Shown: in pieces, positions 17,572 through 27,143 of the stretch
Position numbering within the stretch: position 1 is the first letter of the stretch
How the letters are laid out: each line of letters begins with the position of its first letter
Assembly (NCBI RefSeq): GCF_008297955.1
Contig: NZ_VTPY01000001.1
Coordinates: 558,001 to 622,000 of the forward strand
DNA: 64,000 nucleotides
Reading direction: 5' to 3'
From: Billgrantia pellis
GTDB taxonomy: Bacteria > Pseudomonadota > Gammaproteobacteria > Pseudomonadales > Halomonadaceae
Program-made: the position numbers and the translations under genes
Notes under the pieces: model-generated
What the model was told of the DNA's origin: nothing
What the model saw: only the letters and a program-made list of their open reading frames with translations
Databases searched by the model: none

Positions 17572-18993
17572 GTGGGTTCGCAACGACAGCAGGGCGCCGC
17601 ACTGGTTTTGGTACTGGCACTGCTTAGCGGCTCGCTGATGCTGGGCCTTTCCGGCATGAGCGGCAGCTTGGTCAACGAAAGGCTGGCCGGGAATTACCGG
17701 GCGTCGGTCATGGCGCAGATGCATGCCGAGACAACCGCTGCGGAGATGTTCCATGCGCTGGGGCCCGGGTCTTCGTACTCGACCGGTGCTACTGGCGCGC
17801 TCGGTATCTGCCCGAGTTGGGCGGAACTCGATGAGGCGGCCGACGATTCACTTAGTGGCAGCTGCATGCACGTAGGCGTTAATGGAGAAGGGGTTGCCTG
17901 TTATCTCGATGTAACCGCCGGTTTTTGTGGTGCCACTGGCGGAAAGTATATTTTGGCAATTGGTTCGCTCTCTGACGGTGAAGGAGGCATCTTGGCAGAG
18001 AGCCCTCCCTTGATGGTGGGTGTTACCGGAGGCTATCACTTCGATGATGCGATCGTCGGCTGCGAAGAAGTAAGACTGGCTGGCGGCGCAGGCGTAACCG
18101 GAGGGATTGTATCCGGAGGGGACGTGGATATCGATGGGGGTGTCTACCCGCCTGACAGCATCGTTGCCGCAGGTATGGTCAAGTACCCCAACTGGTGGGA
18201 TGGTGACCCTGGTTTCGCGCCACTTATCGAGGATTACGCGAGCGGCATACCGTTTCCCGGCTGTGATCCGTACGGCCTGTACGGCAAGGTGGCGGATCTG
18301 CGTTATATGCTTCTGAGTGAAGACTCCAGCGATCCTGAAGATATACGTGTTGGAGACTACCCAACAGTCGATTCCATGCTTACCCCTACCATGCTAACCG
18401 CTTATCACCAGGCGTGGGATGTCGAAGCGGACGTTACGCTTGCCACCGCAATGACGATTCAGGCACCCGACCTGCCCGGCTTTACTGCAGGCGAGGAAAT
18501 TGCCGTCATACGTACGGGTGATTTTACTTCCCATAACGGTTCCCTCACCGTTTCGGGGGGCAACGTAGTGCTCTTCGTGGAAGGTGACCTGACCTTGGGC
18601 GCAGGTGGTGGGGACGGGCTTATCATCGAGCCTGGCAGTACCTTGACGGTGATCGTCGCAGGCGAGACGAATTTCAAAGGCTCGCTACAGACGGCCTCGC
18701 TACCGCTGGTGACGAATGGCAGACCGACATTCGCCCTCTATTCCACGCACATCGATAACAATCCCGGTAATTCGGGGGGAAGCCCGGGGCAGTCGGGAAT
18801 CGTCGTTGATGGCAGTGCGCGGGCATTGGCTAACATCTATGCACCTGGCTCGAACGTATCCATCGTTGGGGGCGGTGGGGTGAAAGGGACAGTGAGAGGC
18901 AAGCGAATCAGAGTTACCGGAGGGGGAAGCATCACGAGCAAAGACGACTCGACGGAAGCGGCAGGCAAACCGAAGATCGTTTCCTGGCATTGA
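17572..18993 (+). CDS. PilX-type minor pilin/assembly protein with a large C-terminal domain
   Basis: About 473 residues. The N-terminus RQQGAALVLVLALLSGSL followed by VNERLAGNYR matches the PilX N-terminal domain, a class III-like signal and helix anchoring the protein in the membrane or pilus. The remaining ~400 residues are glycine-rich with beta-helix-like repeats (for example GGAGVTGGIVSGGDVDIDGG), much longer than ordinary PilX. GTG at 17572 is favoured because GGAGG ends eight bases upstream; ATG at 17566 would be too close. No PilV, PilW or PilE partners are adjacent. Probably an adhesin-like pilus component (inference). Confidence 0.8.
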   Translation: MGSQRQQGAALVLVLALLSGSLMLGLSGMSGSLVNERLAGNYRASVMAQMHAETTAAEMFHALGPGSSYSTGATGALGICPSWAELDEAADDSLSGSCMHVGVNGEGVACYLDVTAGFCGATGGKYILAIGSLSDGEGGILAESPPLMVGVTGGYHFDDAIVGCEEVRLAGGAGVTGGIVSGGDVDIDGGVYPPDSIVAAGMVKYPNWWDGDPGFAPLIEDYASGIPFPGCDPYGLYGKVADLRYMLLSEDSSDPEDIRVGDYPTVDSMLTPTMLTAYHQAWDVEADVTLATAMTIQAPDLPGFTAGEEIAVIRTGDFTSHNGSLTVSGGNVVLFVEGDLTLGAGGGDGLIIEPGSTLTVIVAGETNFKGSLQTASLPLVTNGRPTFALYSTHIDNNPGNSGGSPGQSGIVVDGSARALANIYAPGSNVSIVGGGGVKGTVRGKRIRVTGGGSITSKDDSTEAAGKPKIVSWH

Positions 18994-19233
18994 ACTGGTC
19001 CGCACGCGCCATGGCACAACTGGCTCGTCATACTGGGTTGATTCGAGAAAGGCGAAGAAGGAACGCTCTGCGATGGCAATCCCAGCTTTGCCACGATCAT
19101 TAAGCCCTGAATGCATTCGAGTTATAGCCCTGGGTCGAAGTCATCCTATTTTTACGGCTCCGCAAAAAGGGAATACCTTGCCCATGCATTGCCAAGGCGT
19201 CTTGGAAGCATGGGCTCGGAGCGCCAATCATAT

Positions 19234-20949
19234 TTACTGATCGTTGAGTGCCGGCATTCCTGCCTCCTCTAATATTGCGTTGGCTGCTATCCAGCCGAAG
19301 GTTAATGCAGGGCCTAGGGTGATCCCTGGGCCAGGATAACTCCCTCCCATGATGGAGTTCATATCGTTTCCTGCGGCCCAAAGCCCAGGAATGTGCTGCT
19401 GTTGTTCATTCAGCACTCTGGCTTTCGGGTCGGTGACCAGCCCAGAGGAAGTGCCAATATCTCCAGGGTGCACTTCAACAGCATAAAAGGGAGCAACCGT
19501 GATGGGACGCAAGCAAGGGTTGGGCCGGTTGGCCGGATCGCCCAAGTACCGGTTGTAGGCGTTCCCCCCCTTACCAAAGGCGTTATCCTCTCCCTTCTCG
19601 GCGTCCTGGTTGTATTGTGCCAAGGTCTGCGCCAGGGCCTGCTCTGGCACGTTGAGCAAGCGGGCCAGATTCATTGTATCAGCGGCACGTTTCAGGTAAC
19701 CGTTGCGGACGAATGGTGCGATTCGGCCAGGGAAGGGGCGCACGACACCCACGCCATAGCGACGCAGAAATGTGTGGTCTGCGATCAGCCAGAATCGCTT
19801 TCGGCCGGCTTCCATCCTCTCAAGCATGGCTGCCACGAAATCGTGGTAGGAAGCGCTCTCGTTGACGAATCTATGGCCACTGTCGTCAATGGCAATCAGT
19901 CCCGGCTTTGCGCGGTCCAGAAACAAATGAGGGAAGGCGACGGTGTTTCCGTCCGTCCGGGTTAACCGTGATACCGGTGACCAGAAGGCAGGGTGGCGGT
20001 TGCTCTGCCCGATCTGGGCGCCGACCTTCTCAGCCGCTCGCAAACTATCGCCGGTGTTTTCCGTTGGGGACATTGACCAATGCCGATCCCGAGCATGTGG
20101 CATGATTCGTTTACGGCGTTCCGCGTCATGAGGAAAGCCGCCTGAGCTGAGCAAGACGCCATGTCGCGCTCGGATGGTGTGCGTCTTCTTCCCTTGCAAG
20201 ACCTCCACTCCAGTCACGCGACCCTGCTCGTCATGCACTAGCGCTTCGAGCGCCGTTCCGTAGAGAATCGGCACCTGGAGGTCTTGAATCGTTTTGCCCA
20301 GCCTTGCTGCCAAGGCATTGCCCAGTACGGAGCGCGTACCGCGACGATAGCGCACCAAGTCCAGCAGATGGCGGGTGACGACCTTACTGGCATAAAGGAA
20401 AGCGCGGGGATCCTTCAGTGCTCGCGGTAATTTGCCCAAGTCGGTGCGTCCCACCATCATTCCGTTGAGAACGGTGAATTCAGGAATGGGATAGCGCAGT
20501 CGCTTGAGTGCCGGCCCGAGTCGGCGGGCATCGAAATCCAGCGGGTCCATCACACGGCCGCCAAGGGAGGCACCGGGCTGTTCGGGGTGATAATCAGGCC
20601 CTACGGCACGAGCAGCAAACTTGACCTCAGTCTCAGACTCGAGAAAACGTATCGCTCGCGGACCTTGCTCAAGGAAGGCCTCGGCCATGTCGCGTCGCAA
20701 GAGGTCGCCTACCTCGGCTTCCAGATAGGCCATGGCCGCTTCGCGCGAGTCTTTATTGCCGGTCGCTTGTCCGAGGTGGCTACCCGGCACCCAGACAGCG
20801 CCCCCCGACACCGCAGTGGAGCCGCCGAAGAATTGCGTTTTTTCGAGAATGACCGGTTCCAGCCCACCCTTCTTCAGGGTAATGGCGGCACACATGCCCG
20901 CTGCACCGGAGCCTACCACTATCACATCCGCTTCGTTTGGCAGGTTCAT
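19234..20949 (-). CDS. FAD-dependent dehydrogenase, 3-ketosteroid dehydrogenase/fumarate reductase family
   Basis: 571 residues. The dinucleotide loop VIVVGSGAAGMCAAITLKKG is at the N-terminus. HPGDIGTSSGLVTDPKARVL and GLWAAGNDMNSIMGGSYPGP at the C-terminus are typical of the KstD-like flavoproteins, which introduce or reduce a C=C bond next to a carbonyl. The substrate is unknown. The ATG is preceded by GGGAGG, and the gene overlaps the upstream SDR gene by four bases. It is the last gene of the TRAP/SDR operon. Confidence 0.88.
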   Translation of the reverse strand: MNLPNEADVIVVGSGAAGMCAAITLKKGGLEPVILEKTQFFGGSTAVSGGAVWVPGSHLGQATGNKDSREAAMAYLEAEVGDLLRRDMAEAFLEQGPRAIRFLESETEVKFAARAVGPDYHPEQPGASLGGRVMDPLDFDARRLGPALKRLRYPIPEFTVLNGMMVGRTDLGKLPRALKDPRAFLYASKVVTRHLLDLVRYRRGTRSVLGNALAARLGKTIQDLQVPILYGTALEALVHDEQGRVTGVEVLQGKKTHTIRARHGVLLSSGGFPHDAERRKRIMPHARDRHWSMSPTENTGDSLRAAEKVGAQIGQSNRHPAFWSPVSRLTRTDGNTVAFPHLFLDRAKPGLIAIDDSGHRFVNESASYHDFVAAMLERMEAGRKRFWLIADHTFLRRYGVGVVRPFPGRIAPFVRNGYLKRAADTMNLARLLNVPEQALAQTLAQYNQDAEKGEDNAFGKGGNAYNRYLGDPANRPNPCLRPITVAPFYAVEVHPGDIGTSSGLVTDPKARVLNEQQQHIPGLWAAGNDMNSIMGGSYPGPGITLGPALTFGWIAANAILEEAGMPALNDQ

Positions 20950-21725
20950 GAGGCCTCCCGTGGCTTCGGGCCAAGTCGTCCCGATAACCAACCACCATCC
21001 ACCTTGAGCACCTCGCCAGAGATGAAAGCGGCTCGTGGCGAAGCCAGGAAAGCGATGGCTTCGGCCACGTCATTCGGGGTGCCGGCGCGGCCGAGCGGTG
21101 TCTCCTCCAGCATGCGGCGCTGGGTCCATGCCCCTTCGCGGATGCGAGCGGAGGTAAGCGGGGTGTCGATCAGTCCCGGCGCCACCGCATTGATGCGAAC
21201 GCCATCGCGGCCCCATTCACAGGCCAATTGGGTGGTCATGGTTGCCACCGCCCCTTTGGTCAGCGAATAGATCGTAGTGCCACCCACGCCGGTCAGGCCG
21301 AATACTGAAGACAGGTTGACGACGCAGCCACCGCCTTGGTCGGCCATCAGCGGAAGGGCAGTGCGACAGAGCCTAAAGATCGAAGCTACGTTGATGCCGA
21401 TAAAGCGTTCAAAATCGGCATCGCTGGTGTCGACTAGCGGAGGCGCACCCGCAATACCCGCATTGTTGACCAGTATTCGCCAGGGGGCACCCAACGAGCG
21501 CACCGCGTCTGCGATCTGTGCCGGTGCCTGTGGGTCCGAAATGTCGCAAGCCAACGTGGCGGCCAGGCACCCTCCCGTCTCGCTTGCCAAGGCATCGAGC
21601 GCTTGGCGATCGATATCCACGGCTATCACTTGTGCGCCTCGTTCGGCCAGCAGCAATGCCGTGGCGAGACCAATCCCCGAGGCTGCCCCGGTGACGACCG
21701 CCACGCCTTCCAATCGATCAGACAT
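20946..21725 (-). CDS. Short-chain dehydrogenase/reductase
   Basis: 259 residues with the classical SDR features: cofactor loop VVTGAASGIGLATA, NNAG (VNNAGIAG), catalytic serine in NLSSVFG and Y-x3-K as YSLTK. The C-terminus ISGEVLKVDGGWLSG is the usual sheet end. ATG at 21725 is chosen because AGGAGG lies five bases upstream; a GTG two codons earlier exists. It overlaps both neighbours by a few bases, indicating one operon with the flavoprotein and TRAP genes. Confidence 0.92.
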   Translation of the reverse strand: MSDRLEGVAVVTGAASGIGLATALLLAERGAQVIAVDIDRQALDALASETGGCLAATLACDISDPQAPAQIADAVRSLGAPWRILVNNAGIAGAPPLVDTSDADFERFIGINVASIFRLCRTALPLMADQGGGCVVNLSSVFGLTGVGGTTIYSLTKGAVATMTTQLACEWGRDGVRINAVAPGLIDTPLTSARIREGAWTQRRMLEETPLGRAGTPNDVAEAIAFLASPRAAFISGEVLKVDGGWLSGRLGPKPREAS

Positions 21726-22449
21726 TGCCACCTCCTACCGAACGCCCGCCGTCGACAACGATGACCTGGCCGGTGAGGTAATCCGTTGCGGGCGAGGCCA
21801 ACATCGAGACCACGTTTGCGATGTCCTCAGGACGACCGATGCGGCCCAGCGGTTGGTAGGAGGCGAGGCGTGCCCGCTCTTCGTCATTCCACCCCTGTAG
21901 GATGGGCGTCTCGATCACCCCGGGGGCCACGGCGTTGACCAGAATATTGTCGGCAGCCCATTCCAGGGCCAGGCACTTCGTCAAGGTGCTCAAGGCGCCC
22001 TTGGAGGCGGCGTAGTGGGCCACTTTGACGGCGCCGAGGAAGGAACGGGAACTGATGTTAACGATACGTCCGCCACCAAGGGGGCGCATGCTTACTGCAG
22101 CCAGCTTTGCCAATTCAAAAGCGGCGACCGTATTGATTTCATACATACGCAAGAAGTCAGCGCCGTTTAGCTCGTCTGCGTCACGGGTGGAAAAGATTCC
22201 GGCATTATTAACCAGCGCAAACAGCGATCCGGTGCGTTCTAGCAGGTGCTCGCGTTGCACCGGGTCGCCTAGATCGCAGGCCATCGTCTCGACGCCGTGC
22301 CCAATATCGGCGGCAGCGGCCTCCAGTGCGTCGGCATTGATGTCCGTAATGAAAACATCGAAACCATCTTCGACCAGGCGCCTAGCGATCGCTTGTCCCA
22401 TACCGCCCGCTGCCCCGGTAACGAGAGCCTTTTGTTTCTGGCTTGTCAT
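21718..22449 (-). CDS. Short-chain dehydrogenase/reductase
   Basis: 243 residues: cofactor loop LVTGAAGGMGQAIARRL, VNNAGIFS, catalytic NISSRSF and YAASK, and the C-terminal TGQVIVVDGGRSVGGG. Likely an NAD(P)-dependent alcohol/ketone oxidoreductase. It lies between the TRAP binding protein gene and a second SDR gene, overlapping the latter by eight bases. Different from the two other SDRs of the operon in sequence, so probably acting on different intermediates (inference). Confidence 0.92.
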   Translation of the reverse strand: MTSQKQKALVTGAAGGMGQAIARRLVEDGFDVFITDINADALEAAAADIGHGVETMACDLGDPVQREHLLERTGSLFALVNNAGIFSTRDADELNGADFLRMYEINTVAAFELAKLAAVSMRPLGGGRIVNISSRSFLGAVKVAHYAASKGALSTLTKCLALEWAADNILVNAVAPGVIETPILQGWNDEERARLASYQPLGRIGRPEDIANVVSMLASPATDYLTGQVIVVDGGRSVGGGNV

Positions 22450-22494
22450 GAAGTACTCCCTGATAGGCCGGGGGCATGCCCCGGCGCTTCCCGA

Positions 22495-23619
22495 TTACAG
22501 ACCGTAGGAGGCAAGATCCAACTGATCGTAGACAGCCTCTTTTAGCAGGCTGGCAATCGCTTCGGTATCGTGGCGATCCACCTCGGCCAGGCGCTCTTTC
22601 CAGCGCGCCTCGGCGGCTAGGTAGGCATCGATGATATCGGTGGGATCGTTAACGCCACGGTTCTCCATGGAAACATCAGCCAAGGTGTTAATGTACGCCT
22701 CGTTGAATGCCGCCAAGGCTTGCTGGAGCTCGTCGGAAGGTTCGACCAGTTCGACACCGTGCTCATTGATGCCCAGCTCCAGATTCCTATCGGCCTGTTG
22801 CTCGTAATCAACCTGCATGCGCGCGATAGCCTGGGCGAACTCGTCGAATAACACCGACTTCTGCTCTGCCGAGAGGCCCTGCCAGAAACCGGGGTTCATG
22901 ACCCAAGTCGCACCGGAGGTGTGCGTTCCCATGGGCAGCTCTGTGACATGCTTGGCCACTTCGGCGATACGGAAGCCCGAAACCAGTGAGGTCGTATCGG
23001 CCATGGCGCAGTCGATCGAACCAAGCTGCAGGCCGGTATAGACCTCGGAGAAGGGGACCGAGACAGGCACAGCGCCCATGTGCTCGACCCAGCGGATATG
23101 CGAGGCCCCTGCCGTGCGAATCTTCAAGCCTTTCAGGTCATCGGGCGTCTCCACCGGCGTGTTGCAGATAAACTTGTACACCGGAGTGGAGTAGCCACCG
23201 CCGAAGAGGACGCCATTGTCCTGCCATTCATCGCGCAGCTTCGGCTCAGTGAAGTTGACCTCGGTAAAAGCGAGAGCGGCGGCAGTAGGGTCGTCGGCCA
23301 CGAAGGCCATATCGGCGATGACATTGTTCAGCGGCAGGTCCGAGGGCAAGTAGGCGCCTGTGACGAAGCCGACTTGGGCGATCCCATTGCTAACGCCTTG
23401 CAGGGTACTGCGCACGTCGATCAGGCTACCGCCGGTATAGACCTCCAGCATCAGATCGCCGCCGGAGGCTTCTTTCAGGCTTTCGGCCATGTCCAGGTAG
23501 GCATTCTTGGTAATGATATGCGTCGGCGCCCAGCCGACGTTTGCGATGTACTGGGCGCTGGCCAGCGTGGGAATAGCGAGCATGGCGCTGACAGCGAGGG
23601 CTTTGCTTGTTGTCTTCAC
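22495..23619 (-). CDS. TRAP transporter periplasmic solute-binding protein (DctP family)
   Basis: 374 residues. The signal peptide MKTTSKALAVSAMLAIPTLASAQ is followed by a DctP-type fold. The DDLKGLKIRTAGASHIRWVE segment contains the conserved arginine that contacts carboxylate ligands in this family. GTG at 23619 is preferred because AGGAG lies six bases upstream; TTG at 23625 would be too close. It delivers the substrate, probably an organic acid, to the DctQ-DctM membrane complex encoded upstream. Confidence 0.93.
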   Translation of the reverse strand: MKTTSKALAVSAMLAIPTLASAQYIANVGWAPTHIITKNAYLDMAESLKEASGGDLMLEVYTGGSLIDVRSTLQGVSNGIAQVGFVTGAYLPSDLPLNNVIADMAFVADDPTAAALAFTEVNFTEPKLRDEWQDNGVLFGGGYSTPVYKFICNTPVETPDDLKGLKIRTAGASHIRWVEHMGAVPVSVPFSEVYTGLQLGSIDCAMADTTSLVSGFRIAEVAKHVTELPMGTHTSGATWVMNPGFWQGLSAEQKSVLFDEFAQAIARMQVDYEQQADRNLELGINEHGVELVEPSDELQQALAAFNEAYINTLADVSMENRGVNDPTDIIDAYLAAEARWKERLAEVDRHDTEAIASLLKEAVYDQLDLASYGL

Positions 23620-23659
23620 TTTCAACTCCTGTGGCGTGTCACCAGGGTGGGGGGATGGC

Positions 23660-24967
23660 TCACAGCATGAGCCGGGGGAGGAGCAGGGTGATGACCGGGA
23701 AGGCCACCAATATGGCGAGGGTCAGCAGGTCCATCAGGATGAACCACGCAGCCCCTTTGAACATCTCGCCCAGCGGTACACGATCGCCAAGCGAGCTTTT
23801 CATGACGTAGACATTGAGCCCCACAGGTGGGGTAATCATGCCTATCTCCAACATCTTGATAGCGATGATGCCGAACCACACGAAATCGACCCCCAGCGAG
23901 CGCAGGATGGGGTCGAGGATCGGCATCGTCAGCAGCAGCAAGGAAATGCTATCGACGAACATACCTAAGGCAATGAACAGCAGTGCAATGAGCAGAATAA
24001 GCACATAGATATTGTCAACCCATAAGATGAGACCTGAGCTCATGGTATTGGGTAGGGTGGAAAGCCCCATGAACGAAGAGAACATGGAGGCGCCGATGGC
24101 GATGATGAATATCGTGCAGGTGCCTTCGACGGTTTCCACCAAGGCACGGACCAGCGCGCTAGTGTTGAAGGTGCCGCGAACCATGGCTAACACCAGGGCC
24201 AGGACCGCGCCAACGGCCCCCGCCTCGGTGGGTGAGAAGATACCCAGGAAAATGCCGCCCAGTACGCCTAGGATCAGTACGGGAAGCGGCCAAGTGTTCT
24301 TCAGCGCCGCCAATTTTTCCGCGCGGCTGTGTTGCGTGTCACTGGTGGGAGCCAGAGAGGGATTGAGGCGACAGCGCAAGGTGATCATGCCGATATAGAT
24401 CGCCGCTGAGAGCACGCCTGGAATCAGTCCGGCCACGAACAATGCACTTATCGACGTCTCGGTGAAGACACCGAACAGGATCAACAGAATGGAAGGGGGG
24501 ATCAACGAACCCAGGGTACCCGAGGCGGCCACGGTGCCGGTGGCCAGGGAGCCCTGGTAGTTGACGCGCAGCATTTCGGGTACCGCAATGCGGCTGAAGG
24601 CGGCTGAGGTGGCGGTGGATGAGCCCGAAGCAGAGGCGAACAGCGCTGAGGAGATAACGGTAGCCGAGGCCAGCCCGCCCGGCACGTGGCCCATGAACAT
24701 GCGCATGGAAGAGAACAAGCCGCGGGTCAGTCCCGCTTGGCTGGCAATATAGCCCATCAGCATGAACATTGGGATGGCCGACAGGCTCCAGTTAGTGATG
24801 AAGCTGTACGGGATGGCAGTAAGAATGCCCCAGGCGGCGCCAGTATTGAGGATGGCTGCGATCCCCGCAAACGAGACCAGCCCCAGCACCACACCTACAG
24901 GTACCCGGATGCCTATCAAAAAGAGAGCGGAAATTATGCCGACGATGCCGATATCAAGACGATCCAT
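23660..24967 (-). CDS. TRAP transporter large permease subunit (DctM family)
   Basis: 435 residues, about 12 hydrophobic helices. It contains ASGSSTATSAAFSRIAVPEM and SLIPPSILLILFGV, typical of the ion-transporter core of DctM, and ends as expected for the family. It forms the sodium- or proton-coupled channel with DctQ. Its start follows directly after the dctQ stop codon. Confidence 0.95.
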   Translation of the reverse strand: MDRLDIGIVGIISALFLIGIRVPVGVVLGLVSFAGIAAILNTGAAWGILTAIPYSFITNWSLSAIPMFMLMGYIASQAGLTRGLFSSMRMFMGHVPGGLASATVISSALFASASGSSTATSAAFSRIAVPEMLRVNYQGSLATGTVAASGTLGSLIPPSILLILFGVFTETSISALFVAGLIPGVLSAAIYIGMITLRCRLNPSLAPTSDTQHSRAEKLAALKNTWPLPVLILGVLGGIFLGIFSPTEAGAVGAVLALVLAMVRGTFNTSALVRALVETVEGTCTIFIIAIGASMFSSFMGLSTLPNTMSSGLILWVDNIYVLILLIALLFIALGMFVDSISLLLLTMPILDPILRSLGVDFVWFGIIAIKMLEIGMITPPVGLNVYVMKSSLGDRVPLGEMFKGAAWFILMDLLTLAILVAFPVITLLLPRLML

Positions 24968-25522
24968 CTATTTCGCCTCCTCATTGCCGCGATGAGAGGT
25001 CAGTTCCCGCCAATGAGGAGAGCAGGCCACCTGGGCCATGCGCAGTACGGAAACGAAGGTGGCGAGCCAGAAGGCAGCGGGTAAAAAAAAGCGCCCCGGC
25101 CAGATCAAGACCGGGATGATTCCCTCGACTAGCTCGTTGCGAGCTAACGACCTGAGAGCATCTTCGCCGGTCCGCAGGGCAAGAATCGTGAAGAAGGCGA
25201 CTTGGGCACCGTAGGCGAGGAATGCCGAGCTACGCTGTATCCATGCATGAAAATTGTTCCAGAACAGGTCGACAGATATCGACTTGTTACCCAGCTCCAC
25301 CAGTGGCAGGGGAAGGAAGACGGCGGCCACGATATAGTAGTAGGCGACGATTTCCGCAGTGCCCGGTATTGGGCTGTTGAATACATATTTCATGATGACG
25401 TCAGCACAGACGTGTAACATCATGGCGGCGAGGTTGAGTACGGCGATGGCGATCAGGCACCGCGCCCCCCAGCGAAACGGAAGTTCCAGCTTTTCGTGGA
25501 AATTGATGGCTTGCCGGCTCAT
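24968..25522 (-). CDS. TRAP transporter small permease subunit (DctQ family)
   Basis: 184 residues with four predicted helices and the conserved MKYVFNSPIPGTAEIVAYYYIVAAVF pattern region (about 45-70). Small membrane partner of DctM. It overlaps the upstream SDR gene by four bases and abuts dctM. Confidence 0.94.
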   Translation of the reverse strand: MSRQAINFHEKLELPFRWGARCLIAIAVLNLAAMMLHVCADVIMKYVFNSPIPGTAEIVAYYYIVAAVFLPLPLVELGNKSISVDLFWNNFHAWIQRSSAFLAYGAQVAFFTILALRTGEDALRSLARNELVEGIIPVLIWPGRFFLPAAFWLATFVSVLRMAQVACSPHWRELTSHRGNEEAK

Positions 25523-26274
25523 TGCATCCTGACCCCGCCGTTGATATCGATGACGGCGCCGGTGATATAAGCGGCATCTTCCGAGACCAGGAAAGCCACG
25601 GCACCCGCTACGTCCTCGGGAGTGCCCAAACGTCCGAGGGGAATGCCGCTCGCCGCTTGCCTCTCGTCACCCTCCTTGAGAGAAAGTCGCAGCATGGGGG
25701 CATCAATGGAGCCTGGCGCTACGGCGTTAACCGTGATACCCATCGATGCAGCTTCGCGAGCGGCGGCCTTGGTCAAGCCAAGAATGCCGGATTTGGCTGC
25801 AATATAAGCGGCAGAACTACGATAGCCGCCTAACTGTGCCGCTGAGGAAGAAAAGGTCACAATGCGGCCACTTTCGGCGCCGGCTCGTTGCCTGCGTCGC
25901 AAAAATTCCCTAATGGTCAGGAAGGTGCCGGTCAGGTTGACTTCGCTGGTTTTCTGAAACTCTGCGAGGGGCATCTCGGTGATCGGTGAGCGATTGCCAT
26001 CTTTCCTCAGAATCAGCAACCCGGCATTACAGACGAGGGCATTGAGCGGTGCTTGACGTTCTGCCTCATCAAACAGCTCGCTTACCTGCTGCTCATCCGA
26101 GATGTCGACTTGAAGTCCTTCGTGCTGGCTGCCAGGCAGCTCTGATGCCGATTCGGATGCTCCCTCGGCATCCAGGTCCGCTACGACGACACTCCAGCCC
26201 TCTCGTGCCAGTCGAGTCGCGATGATGCGTCCGATCCCGCGGGCACCGCCGGTGACCAATACCCGTTTACTCAC
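25519..26274 (-). CDS. Short-chain dehydrogenase/reductase, first gene of the TRAP operon
   Basis: 251 residues: LVTGGARGIGRIIATRLARE, VCNAG (NALVCNAGLL), catalytic serine in TFSSSAA and YIAAK, with AAYITGAVIDINGGVRMQ at the C-terminus. GTG at 26274 has AAGGAG eight bases upstream. The ATG at 26310 is less likely because it would place a putative regulator site inside the coding sequence. First gene downstream of the divergent promoter region, hence probably the first to respond to the GntR regulator. Confidence 0.9.
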   Translation of the reverse strand: MSKRVLVTGGARGIGRIIATRLAREGWSVVVADLDAEGASESASELPGSQHEGLQVDISDEQQVSELFDEAERQAPLNALVCNAGLLILRKDGNRSPITEMPLAEFQKTSEVNLTGTFLTIREFLRRRQRAGAESGRIVTFSSSAAQLGGYRSSAAYIAAKSGILGLTKAAAREAASMGITVNAVAPGSIDAPMLRLSLKEGDERQAASGIPLGRLGTPEDVAGAVAFLVSEDAAYITGAVIDINGGVRMQ

Positions 26275-26304
26275 ACTCGTCTCCTTGGGGATGCTGTAGT
26301 AGTT

Positions 26305-26377
26305 TTGCATCCAATCTGAGTGTTGTTGGTCATAATTGTCAAGGTTTTGGCAGGTTATACCAAAGGATTGGATGCAA
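26305..26377. promoter_or_regulatory. Inverted pair of candidate GntR/FCD operators
   Basis: TTGCATCCAAT at 26305-26315 and its exact inverse ATTGGATGCAA at 26367-26377 flank the gap between the divergent SDR and GntR genes. Each core, TTGsATsCAA, is itself nearly palindromic, as expected for a dimeric FCD-type GntR protein. One copy lies near each likely promoter, consistent with control of both units. Confidence 0.65.
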
Positions 26378-26438
26378 TCTTGAGATAGGCCAAGAAGTGT
26401 GCAAGGATGGAGACAGCCGTTTCTAGGAGGAAGTAGAG

Positions 26439-27143
26439 GTGTCTACAACAAGCACAGTGGAAGTCACGACGGTGCTGCGTGAACACATCATGTCCGGGCA
26501 GATCCATCCGGGAGAGAAGCTGCAACAGCAGCGGCTGGCGCAGGCTTTGGGTGTCTCTCGGACTCCACTGAGAACGGCCTTGGCCAATCTGGCGCAAGAA
26601 GGGCTCCTGCAGTACGAACCGAACCGTGGCTACACCGTGCGTGCCTTCAAGCGCAAGGACATCATCGATGGTTTCGCAGCGCGTGCAGTGTTGGAGGGAT
26701 TGGCTGCGGCCACTGTGGCTCGCCAGGGAATGTCCGACGATGCTTTGCAGGATTTGGCCTCACTGCTGACCATCGGAGATACCGCCCTTGCCAAGGGGCG
26801 CTTGGATCCCGATGACCTGGACGACTATCGCACCATGAACGTCAACTTCCACCAACGAATCATCGAAGAGGCCCGGAACAGTTGGGTAGAGGAACTCGTA
26901 CGCCACACTCAGCTGATTCCCTTCGCTTCCAATCGCATGATCGTCTGGCAAGACTATTCCATCATGGTTCGATCCCACGATGACCACCACCGCTTGGTGG
27001 ATGCGATTTCAAGACGGGATGTGGCGCGTGCCGATTATCTGCTTCGCGAACATATCAATTTTGCAGGGGATTACGTAGCGAAATGCATCGAGGATGGTCG
27101 TATCACGACCGGTTTTTCCAAGCATAGAAGGAATATCGCATGA
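26439..27143 (+). CDS. GntR-family regulator with FCD effector domain
   Basis: 234 residues. The N-terminal winged helix (REHIMSGQIHPGEKLQQQRL, then ALGVSRTPLRTALANLAQEG) is followed by an all-helical FCD domain with metal/ligand histidines in NFHQRIIEEA and HDDHHRLVDAI. FCD regulators typically sense organic acids. The start is a GTG preceded by AGGAGG. Divergent from the seven-gene TRAP/SDR operon and overlapping the GST gene (ATGA), so it probably represses the operon and itself. Confidence 0.93.
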   Translation: MSTTSTVEVTTVLREHIMSGQIHPGEKLQQQRLAQALGVSRTPLRTALANLAQEGLLQYEPNRGYTVRAFKRKDIIDGFAARAVLEGLAAATVARQGMSDDALQDLASLLTIGDTALAKGRLDPDDLDDYRTMNVNFHQRIIEEARNSWVEELVRHTQLIPFASNRMIVWQDYSIMVRSHDDHHRLVDAISRRDVARADYLLREHINFAGDYVAKCIEDGRITTGFSKHRRNIA

